64,000 nt of DNA from Erodium maritimum (lineage: Eukaryota > Streptophyta > Magnoliopsida > Geraniales > Geraniaceae), in contig OY997590.1 in the NCBI GenBank assembly GCA_963921825.1, positions 40,007,039 to 40,071,038 of the forward strand. Direction: 5' to 3'. Of the stretch, positions 44,441-56,653 are shown piece after piece (the first letter of the stretch is position 1; the number at the start of each line of letters is the position of its first letter). The position numbers and the translations under genes were made by a program. The notes beneath the pieces were generated by a model. The model ran no database searches, had not been told where the DNA came from, and saw only the letters and a list, made by a program, of their open reading frames with translations.

Positions 44441-47400
44441 TCAAGGGTCAGCCACACGGTCTTCGTTTATGGGTTTTAAGCCCATACCCCTCGACGTATC
44501 AAGGACCACTCTTCGTGGTAGTCCTTTAGTGAAGGGATCTGCAAGATTCCTTTCGGACTTCACGTAGTCCAAGGAAATTACTCCTCGTTTCAGGAGTTGT
44601 TTCACTACACCATGTCGAATACGAATATGTCTTCTCTTCCCATTATAGACATTATTCTTCGCAACGCATATCGCCGATTGTGAATCGCAATGTAGTGAAA
44701 CAGGTTGTGCCTGTCTTCCCCATACAGGCACATCTGCTAGTAAGTTCCTCAACCAGTCTGCTTCTTGTCCAGCTAAATCGAGAGCAATGAACTCAGACTC
44801 CATAGTGGAGCGGGCTATACATGTTTGTTTAGACGATTTCCACGAAATAGCACCTCCACCCAACGTGAACACATACCCGCTCGTCGAGCTGATCTCGTCG
44901 TTACCTGACACCCAGTTTGCATCGCAATATCCCTCTAATACGGCGGGGAATCTATTGTAGTGTAGGGACCAATCGGCTGTCCCTTTCAGGTACTTTAGTA
45001 ACCTACGAAGAGCATCCCAGTGTTCTTCGCTCGGGTTATATGTGTACCGACTCAACCTGCTCACAGCATAGGCTATATCTGGTCGGGTACAGTTCATGAG
45101 GAACATCACACTTCCTATGATCTTAGCATAATCGATTTGTGAAACACTTTCACCTGAATTCTTCACGAGATGTATACTGGGATCATAGGGAGTTCTAGCA
45201 GCAGCAACGTCAAAGTGATTGAATTTCTTCAACACTTTCTCAACGTAATGAGATTGACTTAGGGAGATTCCATTGGAGTTACGAATCACTTTAACTCCAA
45301 GGATTATGTCAGCTTCTCCCAAGTCCTTCATCTCAAAATGTGATGACAGGAAATTTTTAGCTACGTTCACGGACTCGATATTAGCTCCAAAAATCAACAT
45401 GTCATCAACATAGAGACAGATAATGACACAACCAGATTCGGTCATCTTCGAGTATACACACGAATCAGAGTTGTTCACCGTATATCCGTCACTCACCAAG
45501 GTATTGTTGAACTTTTCATACCATTGCTTAGGTGCTTGTTTCAGTCCATAAAGAGACTTACGAAGTCTACACACCTTCTCCTCTTGACCTTTGACAACGA
45601 ACCCCTCGGGTTGTGTCATGTAAATCTCTTCGTCCAAATCACCGTTCAGGAACGCGGTCTTGACATCCATCTGATGAATAATCAAGTCGTGAATGGCAGC
45701 AAGAGCAACAAGTGACCTAATTGTCGCAATCTTGGTCACAGGGGAGTAGGTATCGAAGTAGTCAACGTCCTTCTTTTGTGTAAACCCACGTACTACGAGT
45801 CTCGCCTTGAACCGTTCTATCGTACCATCAGGTCTCATCTTCTTCTTGAAGATCCACTTACTACTAATAGGTTTAGAACCTTTAGGTAAGTCTGCTAGAT
45901 CCCAAGTCCGGTTGGATACGATAGAGTCCAGTTCGTTCTTGATGGCTTCCTTCCAGAGGTTAGCATCAACTGATCTAAGAGCCTCACCATAGGTTCTAGG
46001 ATCATCTTCTAATAGAAATGCTGAAACAAGTTCGTCGGTGAGGTTGTCTGCCGTAAAGACTTCCGAGAGAAAGGACATCACAAAGTCATCTCCAAAGCTC
46101 TTCTCGACCCTAGCCCTCTTGCTCCTTCTAGGTTCTTCAGGGCGATCACTAGAAGTCGAAGGATCGGTGACCCACCTATCAGTTAACGATGGAAAGGAAC
46201 CAGTGATAGTGGGTTCGACCGAAGAAGTAGCAACATCTTTCTTTAGTGGAAATATGTGCTCATAGAAATCAGCATCTCTAGCTTCAGAAATTGAGTGATC
46301 ATCTAGAGACATGAATCTATACGCCGTACTGTTCTGAGCGTAACCTATGAACACACAATCATAGGTTTTCGGTCCGATAGTAGTCCTTTTAGGGTCAGTG
46401 AGGCCGACTTTGGCCAAGCACCCCCACACTCTGAGAAACCGCAGGTTTGGAGCGTAGCCTTTCCAAATCTCGTATGGGGTCTTGTCGAGCTTCTTGTGCG
46501 GTACTCGATTGAGTACATGGCATGCTGATAAGACTGCTTCCCCCCACATTTCGTCAGAAAGACCCGAACTCAAGAGCATTGCATTCATCATGTTCTTTAG
46601 AGTTCGGTTTTTACGTTCAGCTACTCCATTTTGTTGAGGTGTATATGGTGCACTGGTCTCGTGAATTATACCGTGCGATTCACAAACTTTGTGCAAAAAT
46701 TTTGAACCATACTCGCCACCTCTATCGGACCTCACTCTCTTGATCTTCCTCTCAAGTTGGTTTTCTACCTCGTTCTTGAACTTGACAAACATCTCCTCAG
46801 CTTCGTCTTTTGTTCTGAGTAGATAGACTCTTGTGAACCTCGAGCAATCGTCGATAAAGGTAACATAATAATGTTTTCCTCCTTTGCTCCTCGTGTTCTT
46901 GAAATCCGCAAGATCGGTATGGATTAAGTCAAGAAGGTTGGTTTGCCTTGTTGCAACGGGTTTACAAGACTTCTTTGTGAATTTTGCCTCCGTACAAATT
47001 TCACATTTCGAGAGTTCAGAGGTAGAAAGAGTTGGTAAGTTTGACATGGTTTTTAGGCGTTTAATCGATTCAACATTGATGTGTCCTAATCTACCATGCC
47101 AAAGATCAAGAGACTCAGCGATATAAGCAGAAGCTGAAACATTCTTATTGATTAAAACTTCATCAACATTGAAGAGAAAAAGACTACCACGAGCATATGC
47201 TTTCCCTACAAACACATCACTCTTAGTAAAAATAGCAGTATCATTCTCAATGACAGTCTTGATTCCAGCTTTGTTGAGGAGGTAGTTGGAGACGAGATTC
47301 CGGCGAATCGTAGGGACACACAAAGCATCATGCAGAGCTAGAGTCTTTCCGGAAGTGAGCTTCAGCCTTATTGTTCCTCGGCCAGCAATCGGTGCTTGAT

Positions 47401-48505
47401 GATCATCTCCCATGTAGACGACTTCTCCGGGTGCAGCTTCATGAAAGTCGAAGAACAGCTCCTTGGTGTTGCACAAGTGTCGAGTTGCTGCTGAGTCCAG
47501 CACCCAGTCGACACTGTTCGAGACCATGTTCGCCTCGACGACCACAGCGGCTACAATGTCATCATCCCCTTCAGCCAAGTACGCCTTTGCTTGATCCTGC
47601 GGAGGATTCTGTCGATTTGGGCATTGATAAGCTCGATGCCCCACTTTTCCGCATACGAAGCAAGTCAACCTCAGCGGAGGTTTGTTGGTCTTGAAGGTTG
47701 GTTTGACGAACTTGTCCTTCTTCTTGAAAGGTCCTCGCTTCTGGACACCTTTGGACTTCGGTTTGAACCTATTGGCTCGCGAAGGTTCACTAGCTTCCAC
47801 AATGTTAGCTTTCACCATAGGAGGGGCAAGACGGTCCAACTTATCCTTCATTCGATTTGCTTCCTCAGTCTGCATATGAGATATAAGTTCTTGGAGAGTT
47901 AGGTCCCGTTTTTTATGTTTAAAGTGATTACGGTATTCACTCCAAGATGGGGGAAACTTCTCGAGCAGGACATTCGCAAGAAAAATCTCACAAATCTTCA
48001 TGCCTTCGTTGACCACAGCAGCTGAGAGGTTCTCATAATCGTGCACTTGTTCCATGATGGACTTGTTGTCGACCATATGAAAGGCAAGCCACTTGCCTAC
48101 CACATACTTCTTCTTCCCGGCGTCATCGGCCCCATACTTCTTGTCCAGTAGTTCCCATATAGTTTTAGCCGACTTATGCACAGAGTATAAGTCGAAAAGG
48201 ATGTTTGACATAGAGCTAAGCAAGTGAAACCTAGCAGTTTTATTGTCCTTTTCAAATTTCAAAACAGCAGCTTCATTCGTCTTGGACGTTGAAGCAGGCA
48301 CAGAGGGAGTATCAGAAGTCTTAGAGGTGACAGTTATAACCTCTAAAGCAGGGGGGTCATTTAATAACACATAATCCAATTCAAGTTGTTCCAGACACAT
48401 AAAAATCTTCTGATTCCATCTACGATAATTATTCCCGTCCAAAGGTTCAATCTTATTATCATGCATCAAAGATCTACCAACAGCATTCATGTTGTTCAGA
48501 TTCAT
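44441..48505 (-). CDS. copia Gag-Pol polyprotein, intact (left copy)
   Basis: An uninterrupted 1354-codon frame. Gag spans about residues 1-270 (UBN2-type, with [20 protein letters not shown]), with the zinc knuckle [14 protein letters not shown] near 282. The protease is near 335 with [14 protein letters not shown]; the motif is DSAAT rather than the commoner DSGAT. GAG-pre-integrase is near 470 ([10 protein letters not shown]), and integrase at about 530-690 has [19 protein letters not shown] and [12 protein letters not shown] at about 880-1110 has [19 protein letters not shown] and [11 protein letters not shown]. RNase H at about 1200-1330 has [11 protein letters not shown] and [11 protein letters not shown]. 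All catalytic motifs are present, so this copy is potentially active. The protein is identical to that at 50011-54075. Confidence 0.95.
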   Translation of the reverse strand: MNLNNMNAVGRSLMHDNKIEPLDGNNYRRWNQKIFMCLEQLELDYVLLNDPPALEVITVTSKTSDTPSVPASTSKTNEAAVLKFEKDNKTARFHLLSSMSNILFDLYSVHKSAKTIWELLDKKYGADDAGKKKYVVGKWLAFHMVDNKSIMEQVHDYENLSAAVVNEGMKICEIFLANVLLEKFPPSWSEYRNHFKHKKRDLTLQELISHMQTEEANRMKDKLDRLAPPMVKANIVEASEPSRANRFKPKSKGVQKRGPFKKKDKFVKPTFKTNKPPLRLTCFVCGKVGHRAYQCPNRQNPPQDQAKAYLAEGDDDIVAAVVVEANMVSNSVDWVLDSAATRHLCNTKELFFDFHEAAPGEVVYMGDDHQAPIAGRGTIRLKLTSGKTLALHDALCVPTIRRNLVSNYLLNKAGIKTVIENDTAIFTKSDVFVGKAYARGSLFLFNVDEVLINKNVSASAYIAESLDLWHGRLGHINVESIKRLKTMSNLPTLSTSELSKCEICTEAKFTKKSCKPVATRQTNLLDLIHTDLADFKNTRSKGGKHYYVTFIDDCSRFTRVYLLRTKDEAEEMFVKFKNEVENQLERKIKRVRSDRGGEYGSKFLHKVCESHGIIHETSAPYTPQQNGVAERKNRTLKNMMNAMLLSSGLSDEMWGEAVLSACHVLNRVPHKKLDKTPYEIWKGYAPNLRFLRVWGCLAKVGLTDPKRTTIGPKTYDCVFIGYAQNSTAYRFMSLDDHSISEARDADFYEHIFPLKKDVATSSVEPTITGSFPSLTDRWVTDPSTSSDRPEEPRRSKRARVEKSFGDDFVMSFLSEVFTADNLTDELVSAFLLEDDPRTYGEALRSVDANLWKEAIKNELDSIVSNRTWDLADLPKGSKPISSKWIFKKKMRPDGTIERFKARLVVRGFTQKKDVDYFDTYSPVTKIATIRSLVALAAIHDLIIHQMDVKTAFLNGDLDEEIYMTQPEGFVVKGQEEKVCRLRKSLYGLKQAPKQWYEKFNNTLVSDGYTVNNSDSCVYSKMTESGCVIICLYVDDMLIFGANIESVNVAKNFLSSHFEMKDLGEADIILGVKVIRNSNGISLSQSHYVEKVLKKFNHFDVAAARTPYDPSIHLVKNSGESVSQIDYAKIIGSVMFLMNCTRPDIAYAVSRLSRYTYNPSEEHWDALRRLLKYLKGTADWSLHYNRFPAVLEGYCDANWVSGNDEISSTSGYVFTLGGGAISWKSSKQTCIARSTMESEFIALDLAGQEADWLRNLLADVPVWGRQAQPVSLHCDSQSAICVAKNNVYNGKRRHIRIRHGVVKQLLKRGVISLDYVKSERNLADPFTKGLPRRVVLDTSRGMGLKPINEDRVADP

Positions 48506-48524
48506 CCTCTAGTATGTAGGTAAT

Positions 48525-48537
48525 TAATTTGCTTCAA
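48525..48537 (-). promoter_or_regulatory. LTR-adjacent non-tRNA primer region (middle copy)
   Basis: The 13 bases TTGAAGCAAATTA (- strand) directly follow the LTR end at 48540 and are complementary to 48685-48697 inside the LTR. There is no TGGTATCAGAGC-type site. See the right copy at 54095. Confidence 0.6.
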
Positions 48538-48539
48538 AT

Positions 48540-49262
48540 TGTAGAACTAAAGGTTTCCCTAAATACTAGAAAAACCAGATAGCAGGCAAGCAGAATGAAC
48601 AGAACCAATAAAAGTTAAGAACGAACACACCCGTAGTAGAGTAATAATGAATTAAGCTGTGGCGTGGCAATGAGGTCCACTGACTTGAAGCAAATTAGTC
48701 CGGCGCGTCCGAGGTGGCGAACAGGTCGGTATGCTCCCCGAGTTATCACAGCTTCTAATTCAGACTCGTGCCCACTCACGATTCTGAACGTGGAACTTGC
48801 AGAGACGGTACCCAAAATAAAGCGTAGAGGAAATCGGATGAAAGTTGCACGGAATAGAGGTATCAGAAAAGTGTGGATGAGGTAGAATAATAGGTAATAA
48901 TATTGGTAAATAAGGTACTGTGAGAGGAGAAGTGTCGCAGAGCATATGGAGCTATAAATGAGTTTCTGAAGACAAAATGAATTGAGTTCACATGTATTTA
49001 TAGCAAAGCCACATCAAGGTTAAAAGGGTAATTGATCAATTAGTTTGAAATTGAATTCAAACCTCAACAACCCTTAATACCCGTACATGATCAGGTCCAT
49101 ACTATCTTTGACCACAACATTATCTTCACTAACCTCGGAAACGTACACCACTAACAACCGAAGACTATTTCTTAAGAAAAAGTCTTGATCAATTAAGGAC
49201 AGGCCAAGCCCAAATGGATTCTCAAATAAATGGGCCTCGGGCTTACTATATTTATTCCAACA
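48540..49262 (-). repeat. Middle, recombinant LTR of the copia array
   Basis: 723 bp. It matches the right LTR at 48552, 48593, 48602 and 48709 and the left LTR at 49236, so the crossover lies between 48709 and 49236. It serves as 3' LTR of the right unit and 5' LTR of the left unit. Confidence 0.93.
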
Positions 49263-49686
49263 ATCCCCCACTAAATATAGTAAAAGTTTGAGAAAGAAAA
49301 CATTAAAGAATTAGGAAATTTTTGGGTACAGGAAGAACGAGATACTTAAGTGTCAATATCTTTCGATTTGAATTGACACGTAGTGACGTAAGGTAACAAC
49401 TTACTTAGAACAAGTGAAACAAGTCTTGAACTTGTTCAACTTCGGTTGATACGCCTTATGACACATATCATAGCTTCAAAACTCCGCAAGTTCCGCGAAA
49501 CATCAAAAACGCTATTAAAGGCCTTGCGTTTGCCTCGGTCTAATGAGTGCTCTAGGAAGACTTGCCCAAGTCTTTCATAGATGGCAGCCCACCATCACAC
49601 CCACGTAGGTGCCTCCTCAGTGCGTCTCGGCAGCACCTGCCGTAACGGCTCGAACCATTAAGGACAACAAGTCCATCCTTGTCAGT

Positions 49687-49980
49687 GTAGTCCATCAAGT
49701 GCATCTCGGATAGCACCACCAAAAGATTGGCTATGGACTAACAATTCGATCTATCAAGTGCACCTCAAAGCACCCCCAAAATTGGGTATAGATCTAGGCT
49801 AAAAATCAAGATCTATCAAGTGCATCTCAAATAGCACCACCACAAAACGTGACTATAGATCTAGATCGAGAATGAGATCCATCAAGTGCTTCTCGAGTAG
49901 CACCACCACAAAAAGTGACTATGGATCACTATCTATCAAGTGCGTCTCAAAGCACCATCACAAAATGTGACTATAGATCA
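49687..49980 (-). repeat. Five-copy repeat in the copia 3' non-coding region (right copy)
   Basis: Same block as 44117-44410, displaced by 5570 bp. Confidence 0.8.
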
Positions 49981-50010
49981 TAAAGACACGAATGGCGTCT
50001 CATGACCTAC

Positions 50011-53000
50011 TCAAGGGTCAGCCACACGGTCTTCGTTTATGGGTTTTAAGCCCATACCCCTCGACGTATCAAGGACCACTCTTCGTGGTAGTCCTTTAGT
50101 GAAGGGATCTGCAAGATTCCTTTCGGACTTCACGTAGTCCAAGGAAATTACTCCTCGTTTCAGGAGTTGTTTCACTACACCATGTCGAATACGAATATGT
50201 CTTCTCTTCCCATTATAGACATTATTCTTCGCAACGCATATCGCCGATTGTGAATCGCAATGTAGTGAAACAGGTTGTGCCTGTCTTCCCCATACAGGCA
50301 CATCTGCTAGTAAGTTCCTCAACCAGTCTGCTTCTTGTCCAGCTAAATCGAGAGCAATGAACTCAGACTCCATAGTGGAGCGGGCTATACATGTTTGTTT
50401 AGACGATTTCCACGAAATAGCACCTCCACCCAACGTGAACACATACCCGCTCGTCGAGCTGATCTCGTCGTTACCTGACACCCAGTTTGCATCGCAATAT
50501 CCCTCTAATACGGCGGGGAATCTATTGTAGTGTAGGGACCAATCGGCTGTCCCTTTCAGGTACTTTAGTAACCTACGAAGAGCATCCCAGTGTTCTTCGC
50601 TCGGGTTATATGTGTACCGACTCAACCTGCTCACAGCATAGGCTATATCTGGTCGGGTACAGTTCATGAGGAACATCACACTTCCTATGATCTTAGCATA
50701 ATCGATTTGTGAAACACTTTCACCTGAATTCTTCACGAGATGTATACTGGGATCATAGGGAGTTCTAGCAGCAGCAACGTCAAAGTGATTGAATTTCTTC
50801 AACACTTTCTCAACGTAATGAGATTGACTTAGGGAGATTCCATTGGAGTTACGAATCACTTTAACTCCAAGGATTATGTCAGCTTCTCCCAAGTCCTTCA
50901 TCTCAAAATGTGATGACAGGAAATTTTTAGCTACGTTCACGGACTCGATATTAGCTCCAAAAATCAACATGTCATCAACATAGAGACAGATAATGACACA
51001 ACCAGATTCGGTCATCTTCGAGTATACACACGAATCAGAGTTGTTCACCGTATATCCGTCACTCACCAAGGTATTGTTGAACTTTTCATACCATTGCTTA
51101 GGTGCTTGTTTCAGTCCATAAAGAGACTTACGAAGTCTACACACCTTCTCCTCTTGACCTTTGACAACGAACCCCTCGGGTTGTGTCATGTAAATCTCTT
51201 CGTCCAAATCACCGTTCAGGAACGCGGTCTTGACATCCATCTGATGAATAATCAAGTCGTGAATGGCAGCAAGAGCAACAAGTGACCTAATTGTCGCAAT
51301 CTTGGTCACAGGGGAGTAGGTATCGAAGTAGTCAACGTCCTTCTTTTGTGTAAACCCACGTACTACGAGTCTCGCCTTGAACCGTTCTATCGTACCATCA
51401 GGTCTCATCTTCTTCTTGAAGATCCACTTACTACTAATAGGTTTAGAACCTTTAGGTAAGTCTGCTAGATCCCAAGTCCGGTTGGATACGATAGAGTCCA
51501 GTTCGTTCTTGATGGCTTCCTTCCAGAGGTTAGCATCAACTGATCTAAGAGCCTCACCATAGGTTCTAGGATCATCTTCTAATAGAAATGCTGAAACAAG
51601 TTCGTCGGTGAGGTTGTCTGCCGTAAAGACTTCCGAGAGAAAGGACATCACAAAGTCATCTCCAAAGCTCTTCTCGACCCTAGCCCTCTTGCTCCTTCTA
51701 GGTTCTTCAGGGCGATCACTAGAAGTCGAAGGATCGGTGACCCACCTATCAGTTAACGATGGAAAGGAACCAGTGATAGTGGGTTCGACCGAAGAAGTAG
51801 CAACATCTTTCTTTAGTGGAAATATGTGCTCATAGAAATCAGCATCTCTAGCTTCAGAAATTGAGTGATCATCTAGAGACATGAATCTATACGCCGTACT
51901 GTTCTGAGCGTAACCTATGAACACACAATCATAGGTTTTCGGTCCGATAGTAGTCCTTTTAGGGTCAGTGAGGCCGACTTTGGCCAAGCACCCCCACACT
52001 CTGAGAAACCGCAGGTTTGGAGCGTAGCCTTTCCAAATCTCGTATGGGGTCTTGTCGAGCTTCTTGTGCGGTACTCGATTGAGTACATGGCATGCTGATA
52101 AGACTGCTTCCCCCCACATTTCGTCAGAAAGACCCGAACTCAAGAGCATTGCATTCATCATGTTCTTTAGAGTTCGGTTTTTACGTTCAGCTACTCCATT
52201 TTGTTGAGGTGTATATGGTGCACTGGTCTCGTGAATTATACCGTGCGATTCACAAACTTTGTGCAAAAATTTTGAACCATACTCGCCACCTCTATCGGAC
52301 CTCACTCTCTTGATCTTCCTCTCAAGTTGGTTTTCTACCTCGTTCTTGAACTTGACAAACATCTCCTCAGCTTCGTCTTTTGTTCTGAGTAGATAGACTC
52401 TTGTGAACCTCGAGCAATCGTCGATAAAGGTAACATAATAATGTTTTCCTCCTTTGCTCCTCGTGTTCTTGAAATCCGCAAGATCGGTATGGATTAAGTC
52501 AAGAAGGTTGGTTTGCCTTGTTGCAACGGGTTTACAAGACTTCTTTGTGAATTTTGCCTCCGTACAAATTTCACATTTCGAGAGTTCAGAGGTAGAAAGA
52601 GTTGGTAAGTTTGACATGGTTTTTAGGCGTTTAATCGATTCAACATTGATGTGTCCTAATCTACCATGCCAAAGATCAAGAGACTCAGCGATATAAGCAG
52701 AAGCTGAAACATTCTTATTGATTAAAACTTCATCAACATTGAAGAGAAAAAGACTACCACGAGCATATGCTTTCCCTACAAACACATCACTCTTAGTAAA
52801 AATAGCAGTATCATTCTCAATGACAGTCTTGATTCCAGCTTTGTTGAGGAGGTAGTTGGAGACGAGATTCCGGCGAATCGTAGGGACACACAAAGCATCA
52901 TGCAGAGCTAGAGTCTTTCCGGAAGTGAGCTTCAGCCTTATTGTTCCTCGGCCAGCAATCGGTGCTTGATGATCATCTCCCATGTAGACGACTTCTCCGG

Positions 53001-54075
53001 GTGCAGCTTCATGAAAGTCGAAGAACAGCTCCTTGGTGTTGCACAAGTGTCGAGTTGCTGCTGAGTCCAGCACCCAGTCGACACTGTTCGAGACCATGTT
53101 CGCCTCGACGACCACAGCGGCTACAATGTCATCATCCCCTTCAGCCAAGTACGCCTTTGCTTGATCCTGCGGAGGATTCTGTCGATTTGGGCATTGATAA
53201 GCTCGATGCCCCACTTTTCCGCATACGAAGCAAGTCAACCTCAGCGGAGGTTTGTTGGTCTTGAAGGTTGGTTTGACGAACTTGTCCTTCTTCTTGAAAG
53301 GTCCTCGCTTCTGGACACCTTTGGACTTCGGTTTGAACCTATTGGCTCGCGAAGGTTCACTAGCTTCCACAATGTTAGCTTTCACCATAGGAGGGGCAAG
53401 ACGGTCCAACTTATCCTTCATTCGATTTGCTTCCTCAGTCTGCATATGAGATATAAGTTCTTGGAGAGTTAGGTCCCGTTTTTTATGTTTAAAGTGATTA
53501 CGGTATTCACTCCAAGATGGGGGAAACTTCTCGAGCAGGACATTCGCAAGAAAAATCTCACAAATCTTCATGCCTTCGTTGACCACAGCAGCTGAGAGGT
53601 TCTCATAATCGTGCACTTGTTCCATGATGGACTTGTTGTCGACCATATGAAAGGCAAGCCACTTGCCTACCACATACTTCTTCTTCCCGGCGTCATCGGC
53701 CCCATACTTCTTGTCCAGTAGTTCCCATATAGTTTTAGCCGACTTATGCACAGAGTATAAGTCGAAAAGGATGTTTGACATAGAGCTAAGCAAGTGAAAC
53801 CTAGCAGTTTTATTGTCCTTTTCAAATTTCAAAACAGCAGCTTCATTCGTCTTGGACGTTGAAGCAGGCACAGAGGGAGTATCAGAAGTCTTAGAGGTGA
53901 CAGTTATAACCTCTAAAGCAGGGGGGTCATTTAATAACACATAATCCAATTCAAGTTGTTCCAGACACATAAAAATCTTCTGATTCCATCTACGATAATT
54001 ATTCCCGTCCAAAGGTTCAATCTTATTATCATGCATCAAAGATCTACCAACAGCATTCATGTTGTTCAGATTCAT
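50011..54075 (-). CDS. copia Gag-Pol polyprotein, intact (right copy)
   Basis: Second uninterrupted 1354-codon frame, identical in protein to 44441-48505 and offset by exactly 5570 bp. It holds the same ordered Gag, zinc knuckle, protease, integrase, RT and RNase H motifs. The start ATG at 54075 lies 35 bases after the LTR end, an unusually short leader. Because its 5' LTR (54110-54832) joins the host gene, a transcript from that LTR could run through both units; termination in the middle LTR would give a normal genomic RNA. Confidence 0.95.
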   Translation of the reverse strand: MNLNNMNAVGRSLMHDNKIEPLDGNNYRRWNQKIFMCLEQLELDYVLLNDPPALEVITVTSKTSDTPSVPASTSKTNEAAVLKFEKDNKTARFHLLSSMSNILFDLYSVHKSAKTIWELLDKKYGADDAGKKKYVVGKWLAFHMVDNKSIMEQVHDYENLSAAVVNEGMKICEIFLANVLLEKFPPSWSEYRNHFKHKKRDLTLQELISHMQTEEANRMKDKLDRLAPPMVKANIVEASEPSRANRFKPKSKGVQKRGPFKKKDKFVKPTFKTNKPPLRLTCFVCGKVGHRAYQCPNRQNPPQDQAKAYLAEGDDDIVAAVVVEANMVSNSVDWVLDSAATRHLCNTKELFFDFHEAAPGEVVYMGDDHQAPIAGRGTIRLKLTSGKTLALHDALCVPTIRRNLVSNYLLNKAGIKTVIENDTAIFTKSDVFVGKAYARGSLFLFNVDEVLINKNVSASAYIAESLDLWHGRLGHINVESIKRLKTMSNLPTLSTSELSKCEICTEAKFTKKSCKPVATRQTNLLDLIHTDLADFKNTRSKGGKHYYVTFIDDCSRFTRVYLLRTKDEAEEMFVKFKNEVENQLERKIKRVRSDRGGEYGSKFLHKVCESHGIIHETSAPYTPQQNGVAERKNRTLKNMMNAMLLSSGLSDEMWGEAVLSACHVLNRVPHKKLDKTPYEIWKGYAPNLRFLRVWGCLAKVGLTDPKRTTIGPKTYDCVFIGYAQNSTAYRFMSLDDHSISEARDADFYEHIFPLKKDVATSSVEPTITGSFPSLTDRWVTDPSTSSDRPEEPRRSKRARVEKSFGDDFVMSFLSEVFTADNLTDELVSAFLLEDDPRTYGEALRSVDANLWKEAIKNELDSIVSNRTWDLADLPKGSKPISSKWIFKKKMRPDGTIERFKARLVVRGFTQKKDVDYFDTYSPVTKIATIRSLVALAAIHDLIIHQMDVKTAFLNGDLDEEIYMTQPEGFVVKGQEEKVCRLRKSLYGLKQAPKQWYEKFNNTLVSDGYTVNNSDSCVYSKMTESGCVIICLYVDDMLIFGANIESVNVAKNFLSSHFEMKDLGEADIILGVKVIRNSNGISLSQSHYVEKVLKKFNHFDVAAARTPYDPSIHLVKNSGESVSQIDYAKIIGSVMFLMNCTRPDIAYAVSRLSRYTYNPSEEHWDALRRLLKYLKGTADWSLHYNRFPAVLEGYCDANWVSGNDEISSTSGYVFTLGGGAISWKSSKQTCIARSTMESEFIALDLAGQEADWLRNLLADVPVWGRQAQPVSLHCDSQSAICVAKNNVYNGKRRHIRIRHGVVKQLLKRGVISLDYVKSERNLADPFTKGLPRRVVLDTSRGMGLKPINEDRVADP

Positions 54076-54094
54076 CCTCTAGTATGTAGGTAAT

Positions 54095-54107
54095 TAATTT
54101 GCTTCAA
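54095..54107 (-). promoter_or_regulatory. LTR-adjacent non-tRNA primer region, complementary to the LTR
   Basis: Copia primer sites normally start TGG right after the LTR. Here the - strand reads ATTTGAAGCAAATTAATTACC after the LTR end, which does not resemble the 3' end of initiator tRNA-Met. Thirteen bases (54095-54107) are perfectly complementary, in the same RNA, to 54255-54267 in the LTR, 148 bases upstream. Confidence 0.6.
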
Positions 54108-54109
54108 AT

Positions 54110-54832
54110 TGTAGAACTAAAGGTTTCCCTAAATACTAGAAAAACCAGATAGCAGGCAAGCAGAATGAACAGAACCAATAAAAGTTAAGAACGAACACAC
54201 CCGTAGTAGAGTAATAATGAATTAAGCTGTGGCGTGGCAATGAGGTCCACTGACTTGAAGCAAATTAGTCCGGCGCGTCCGAGGTGGCGAACAGGTCGGT
54301 ATGCTCCCCGAGTTATCACAGCTTCTAATTCAGACTCGTGCCCACTCACGATTCTGAACGTGGAACTTGCAGAGACGGTACCCAAAATAAAGCGTAGAGG
54401 AAATCGGATGAAAGTTGCACGGAATAGAGGTATCAGAAAAGTGTGGATGAGGTAGAATAATAGGTAATAATATTGGTAAATAAGGTACTGTGAGAGGAGA
54501 AGTGTCGCAGAGCATATGGAGCTATAAATGAGTTTCTGAAGACAAAATGAATTGAGTTCACATGTATTTATAGCAAAGCCACATCAAGGTTAAAAGGGTA
54601 ATTGATCAATTAGTTTGAAATTGAATTCAAACCTCAACAACCCTTAATACCCGTACATGATCAGGTCCATACTATCTTTGACCACAACATTATCTTCACT
54701 AACCTCGGAAACGTACACCACTAACAACCGAAGACTATTTCTTAAGAAAAAGTCTTGATCAATTAAGGACAGGCCAAGCCCAAATGGATTCTCAAATAAA
54801 TGGGCATCGGGCTTACTATATTTATTCCAACA
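54110..54832 (-). repeat. Outer 5' LTR of the copia array
   Basis: 723 bp with an A at 54806 where the other two LTRs have C. A leftward TATAAATA lies at 54565-54572, so transcription should start near 54535. The next base to the right, 54833, is host coding sequence. Confidence 0.93.
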
Positions 54833-56001
54833 CCCATAACAGATTTCTTGATCAGAAGGCACCCGAACCCAGTCGGGTCAGAACCAAACACCTTGTAAAA
54901 AGAGGTGATGATAAAATCCGGACGGAAGAGGGAGAGCCCGAGAGAGTCCATATCCTTGGGGCCCAACGACCCTGCATCGAGCAGTACATGCCAGTTATTT
55001 TGCTGGGCAAGGGCCATCCATTGGTAAGAATACTTGGCCCCCGTCACTCTAGACTGAACAGGAAACACAAACAGCCCAGCTGCAGAATCATTTTTCCTCC
55101 TCTTCTTCTGAGTGATTTGCTTCCTCAGCTCCCTGGAGCATGGTTTCAGAGTCGGCCACTTAAACCAAGCACTGTGAACCTTTGCGCCTTTCTCCTTGGC
55201 ACTCTGAGCCATCCAATTCACAGACTGGCTCTCGTGATCAAACATGGTCAGCAGCTTCTTGTTCGTCTGGAAAGGGTATGATTCAGCAAGCAATTTAAAC
55301 GCAGACCCCCTACTGGAAGTAAAAACAAGACCGTATTCATTCTCTGGAATGTTCAAGTAGTCCATGATCTTTGCTTTGATGTCATATTCAGCTGTACCTT
55401 TCTCAGCGCCACCGTAAAGGGCATGATTGCCCAAACTAGCAGTAATTTCCGACAAGGTAAAAGCAGAGGACTCCCAATAGTTTTGAGTTTGAATATATGA
55501 AAACAGCCCAAAGCCACAGTAATCAAGGCATACCTTGGAAGACCATTGGGCAAGGTGGGCATAGTCATCAGACCTCAGCTGGACAATACTCTCAGAGGAC
55601 TGGAACTTGGGGTACATTATGAGGAACTTGGTGAAGGCTCCGGGGAGATCAGGAATAGAATCTTCAGAGCAGAAAATGCGCTCGGCAGCAAGTGCAGTGG
55701 CTCGTAAGAAGTCCCTCTGGGCATGGAGCCTAGCCAAAGTTCTGGACCTCCCAAAGCTCCCATCTTGGGCGTGGGACTGGGCATCAATGTCTTGAGATTT
55801 TACAAGAGACCCATCTTCAGAAGCCTCCTCAAGAGCCTCCCTGAGCTTGTTCTCCTGCAACTGCCGCAGAGCAGATGGCCTCCTCTTAGCAGTAGCACCC
55901 TCCTTGAAGCCGGAACCGCTCCTCCTCCTCCTGCTCTTCTTCTTCTTCTCCAAAAGAATGGCAGCACAGTAAGATATAGGCTTCCATAGTGAAATATGCA
56001 T

Positions 56002-56653
56002 GAATGCTCCACCAGCCACAACCAACCAGAAAGCCAGACAATAGTACAGGCTCAACACTGAATCCAAAATCCAAACTTTATCTCATCTAAAACAAGACCA
56101 GAACAAAAGGCAGTATCAGCATTCAAAACTCAAATCATTAGCTCTTCCCCCAACAATGAAGCAATTTCACTTTACACTTCAAAAACAGCCCAGTAGAAGA
56201 TTCTTCTGTTAACAGAGCTTAATTTATTTATCTATCGGTCTAAAAGCATATAAAAGGAAAAGAAGAAACAAAAGAGGAACATGAGTTTTCGATCATACCT
56301 TTAATGCCAACAGAGAAACCTTCCTCCACTTTAGCTTGCACATAATCCAAGTTTTGAGCTTTAAATTCAAATTCATCTGCAACTCCCCAGAAAGCTAACA
56401 AATAAACAAGGCCCAGTTTTTTTCTTCAACACTCAACCCCACCAAAGATACAAAACCCAGATTCAAGACCTGGAACTTTTGAAATTAACTAACAGTCGAT
56501 TGGAGAAGAAAACCCACTCAACAAAACGAAATGACAGCAAGAATTTACGCAAAAGTATAGATTTTTAGGGAGACCCAAGTGTGAAGAACAAAGAACTCAG
56601 AGAGTAAAGAGCAGCTGAGGGAAATAGAAGAAGCAGGAGCATCTCTACCATTA
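56002..56653 (-). other. 5' untranslated and promoter side of the PLP-transferase gene
   Basis: A GTATGATCG donor on the - strand at about 56297 suggests a 5' untranslated intron between there and roughly 56080. The rest is AT-rich with no other gene. A short GGAGCATCTCTACCATTA at 56635-56652 resembles a Tourist terminus, so the neighbouring Harbinger element may itself sit in an older MITE. Confidence 0.4.

Larger units (their letters stand above)
42970..54832 (-). mobile_element. Tandem copia array: LTR-internal-LTR-internal-LTR
   Basis: Three 723-bp LTRs flank two internal regions with a strict 5570-bp period. The host target is duplicated as CCAAT (42965-42969) and CCCAT (54833-54837), differing at one base; the latter is the original coding sequence. 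The outer LTRs differ at five sites (43/48/54 kb coordinates: 42982, 43023, 43032, 43139 and 54806 equivalents), about 0.7%. The middle LTR carries the right-copy bases at the first four sites and the left-copy base at the fifth, so it is a recombinant. The internal regions look identical. Confidence 0.93.
41384..56001 (-). pseudogene. Plant PLP-dependent transferase (MOCOS N-terminal-like), split by a copia array and frameshifted
   Basis: The coding sequence has no intron and reads leftward: 56001-54833, then 42964-41384 after the insertion, about 917 codons. The start ATG at 56001 gives [10 protein letters not shown], the conserved N-terminus of this plant family. Then come a Lys/Arg-rich segment, [16 protein letters not shown] and the class V aminotransferase-like fold: [48 protein letters not shown] (pyridine-binding Asp) and [14 protein letters not shown] with the presumed Schiff-base lysine. 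The family resembles the NifS-like domain of molybdenum cofactor sulfurase, but its substrate is unknown. After the insertion follow SLENQHG, a long acidic linker with VSVGEVIRSP, and the C-terminal VVTASLSFLTNFEDVYRMW domain. One base is missing near 42716, shifting the frame. Insertion and frameshift together make it a null copy. Leftward flanks look otherwise normal. Confidence 0.92.

Noticed and set aside
44917..47902. Open frames on the + strand across the copia polyprotein
   Set aside because: They are antisense shadows of the intact 1354-residue polyprotein and repeat identically at 50487-53472.
42970..54832. Tandem copia array as a pure assembly artefact
   Set aside because: The middle LTR combines bases of the two outer LTRs, which a duplicated contig piece would not produce; long reads would still be a worthwhile check.
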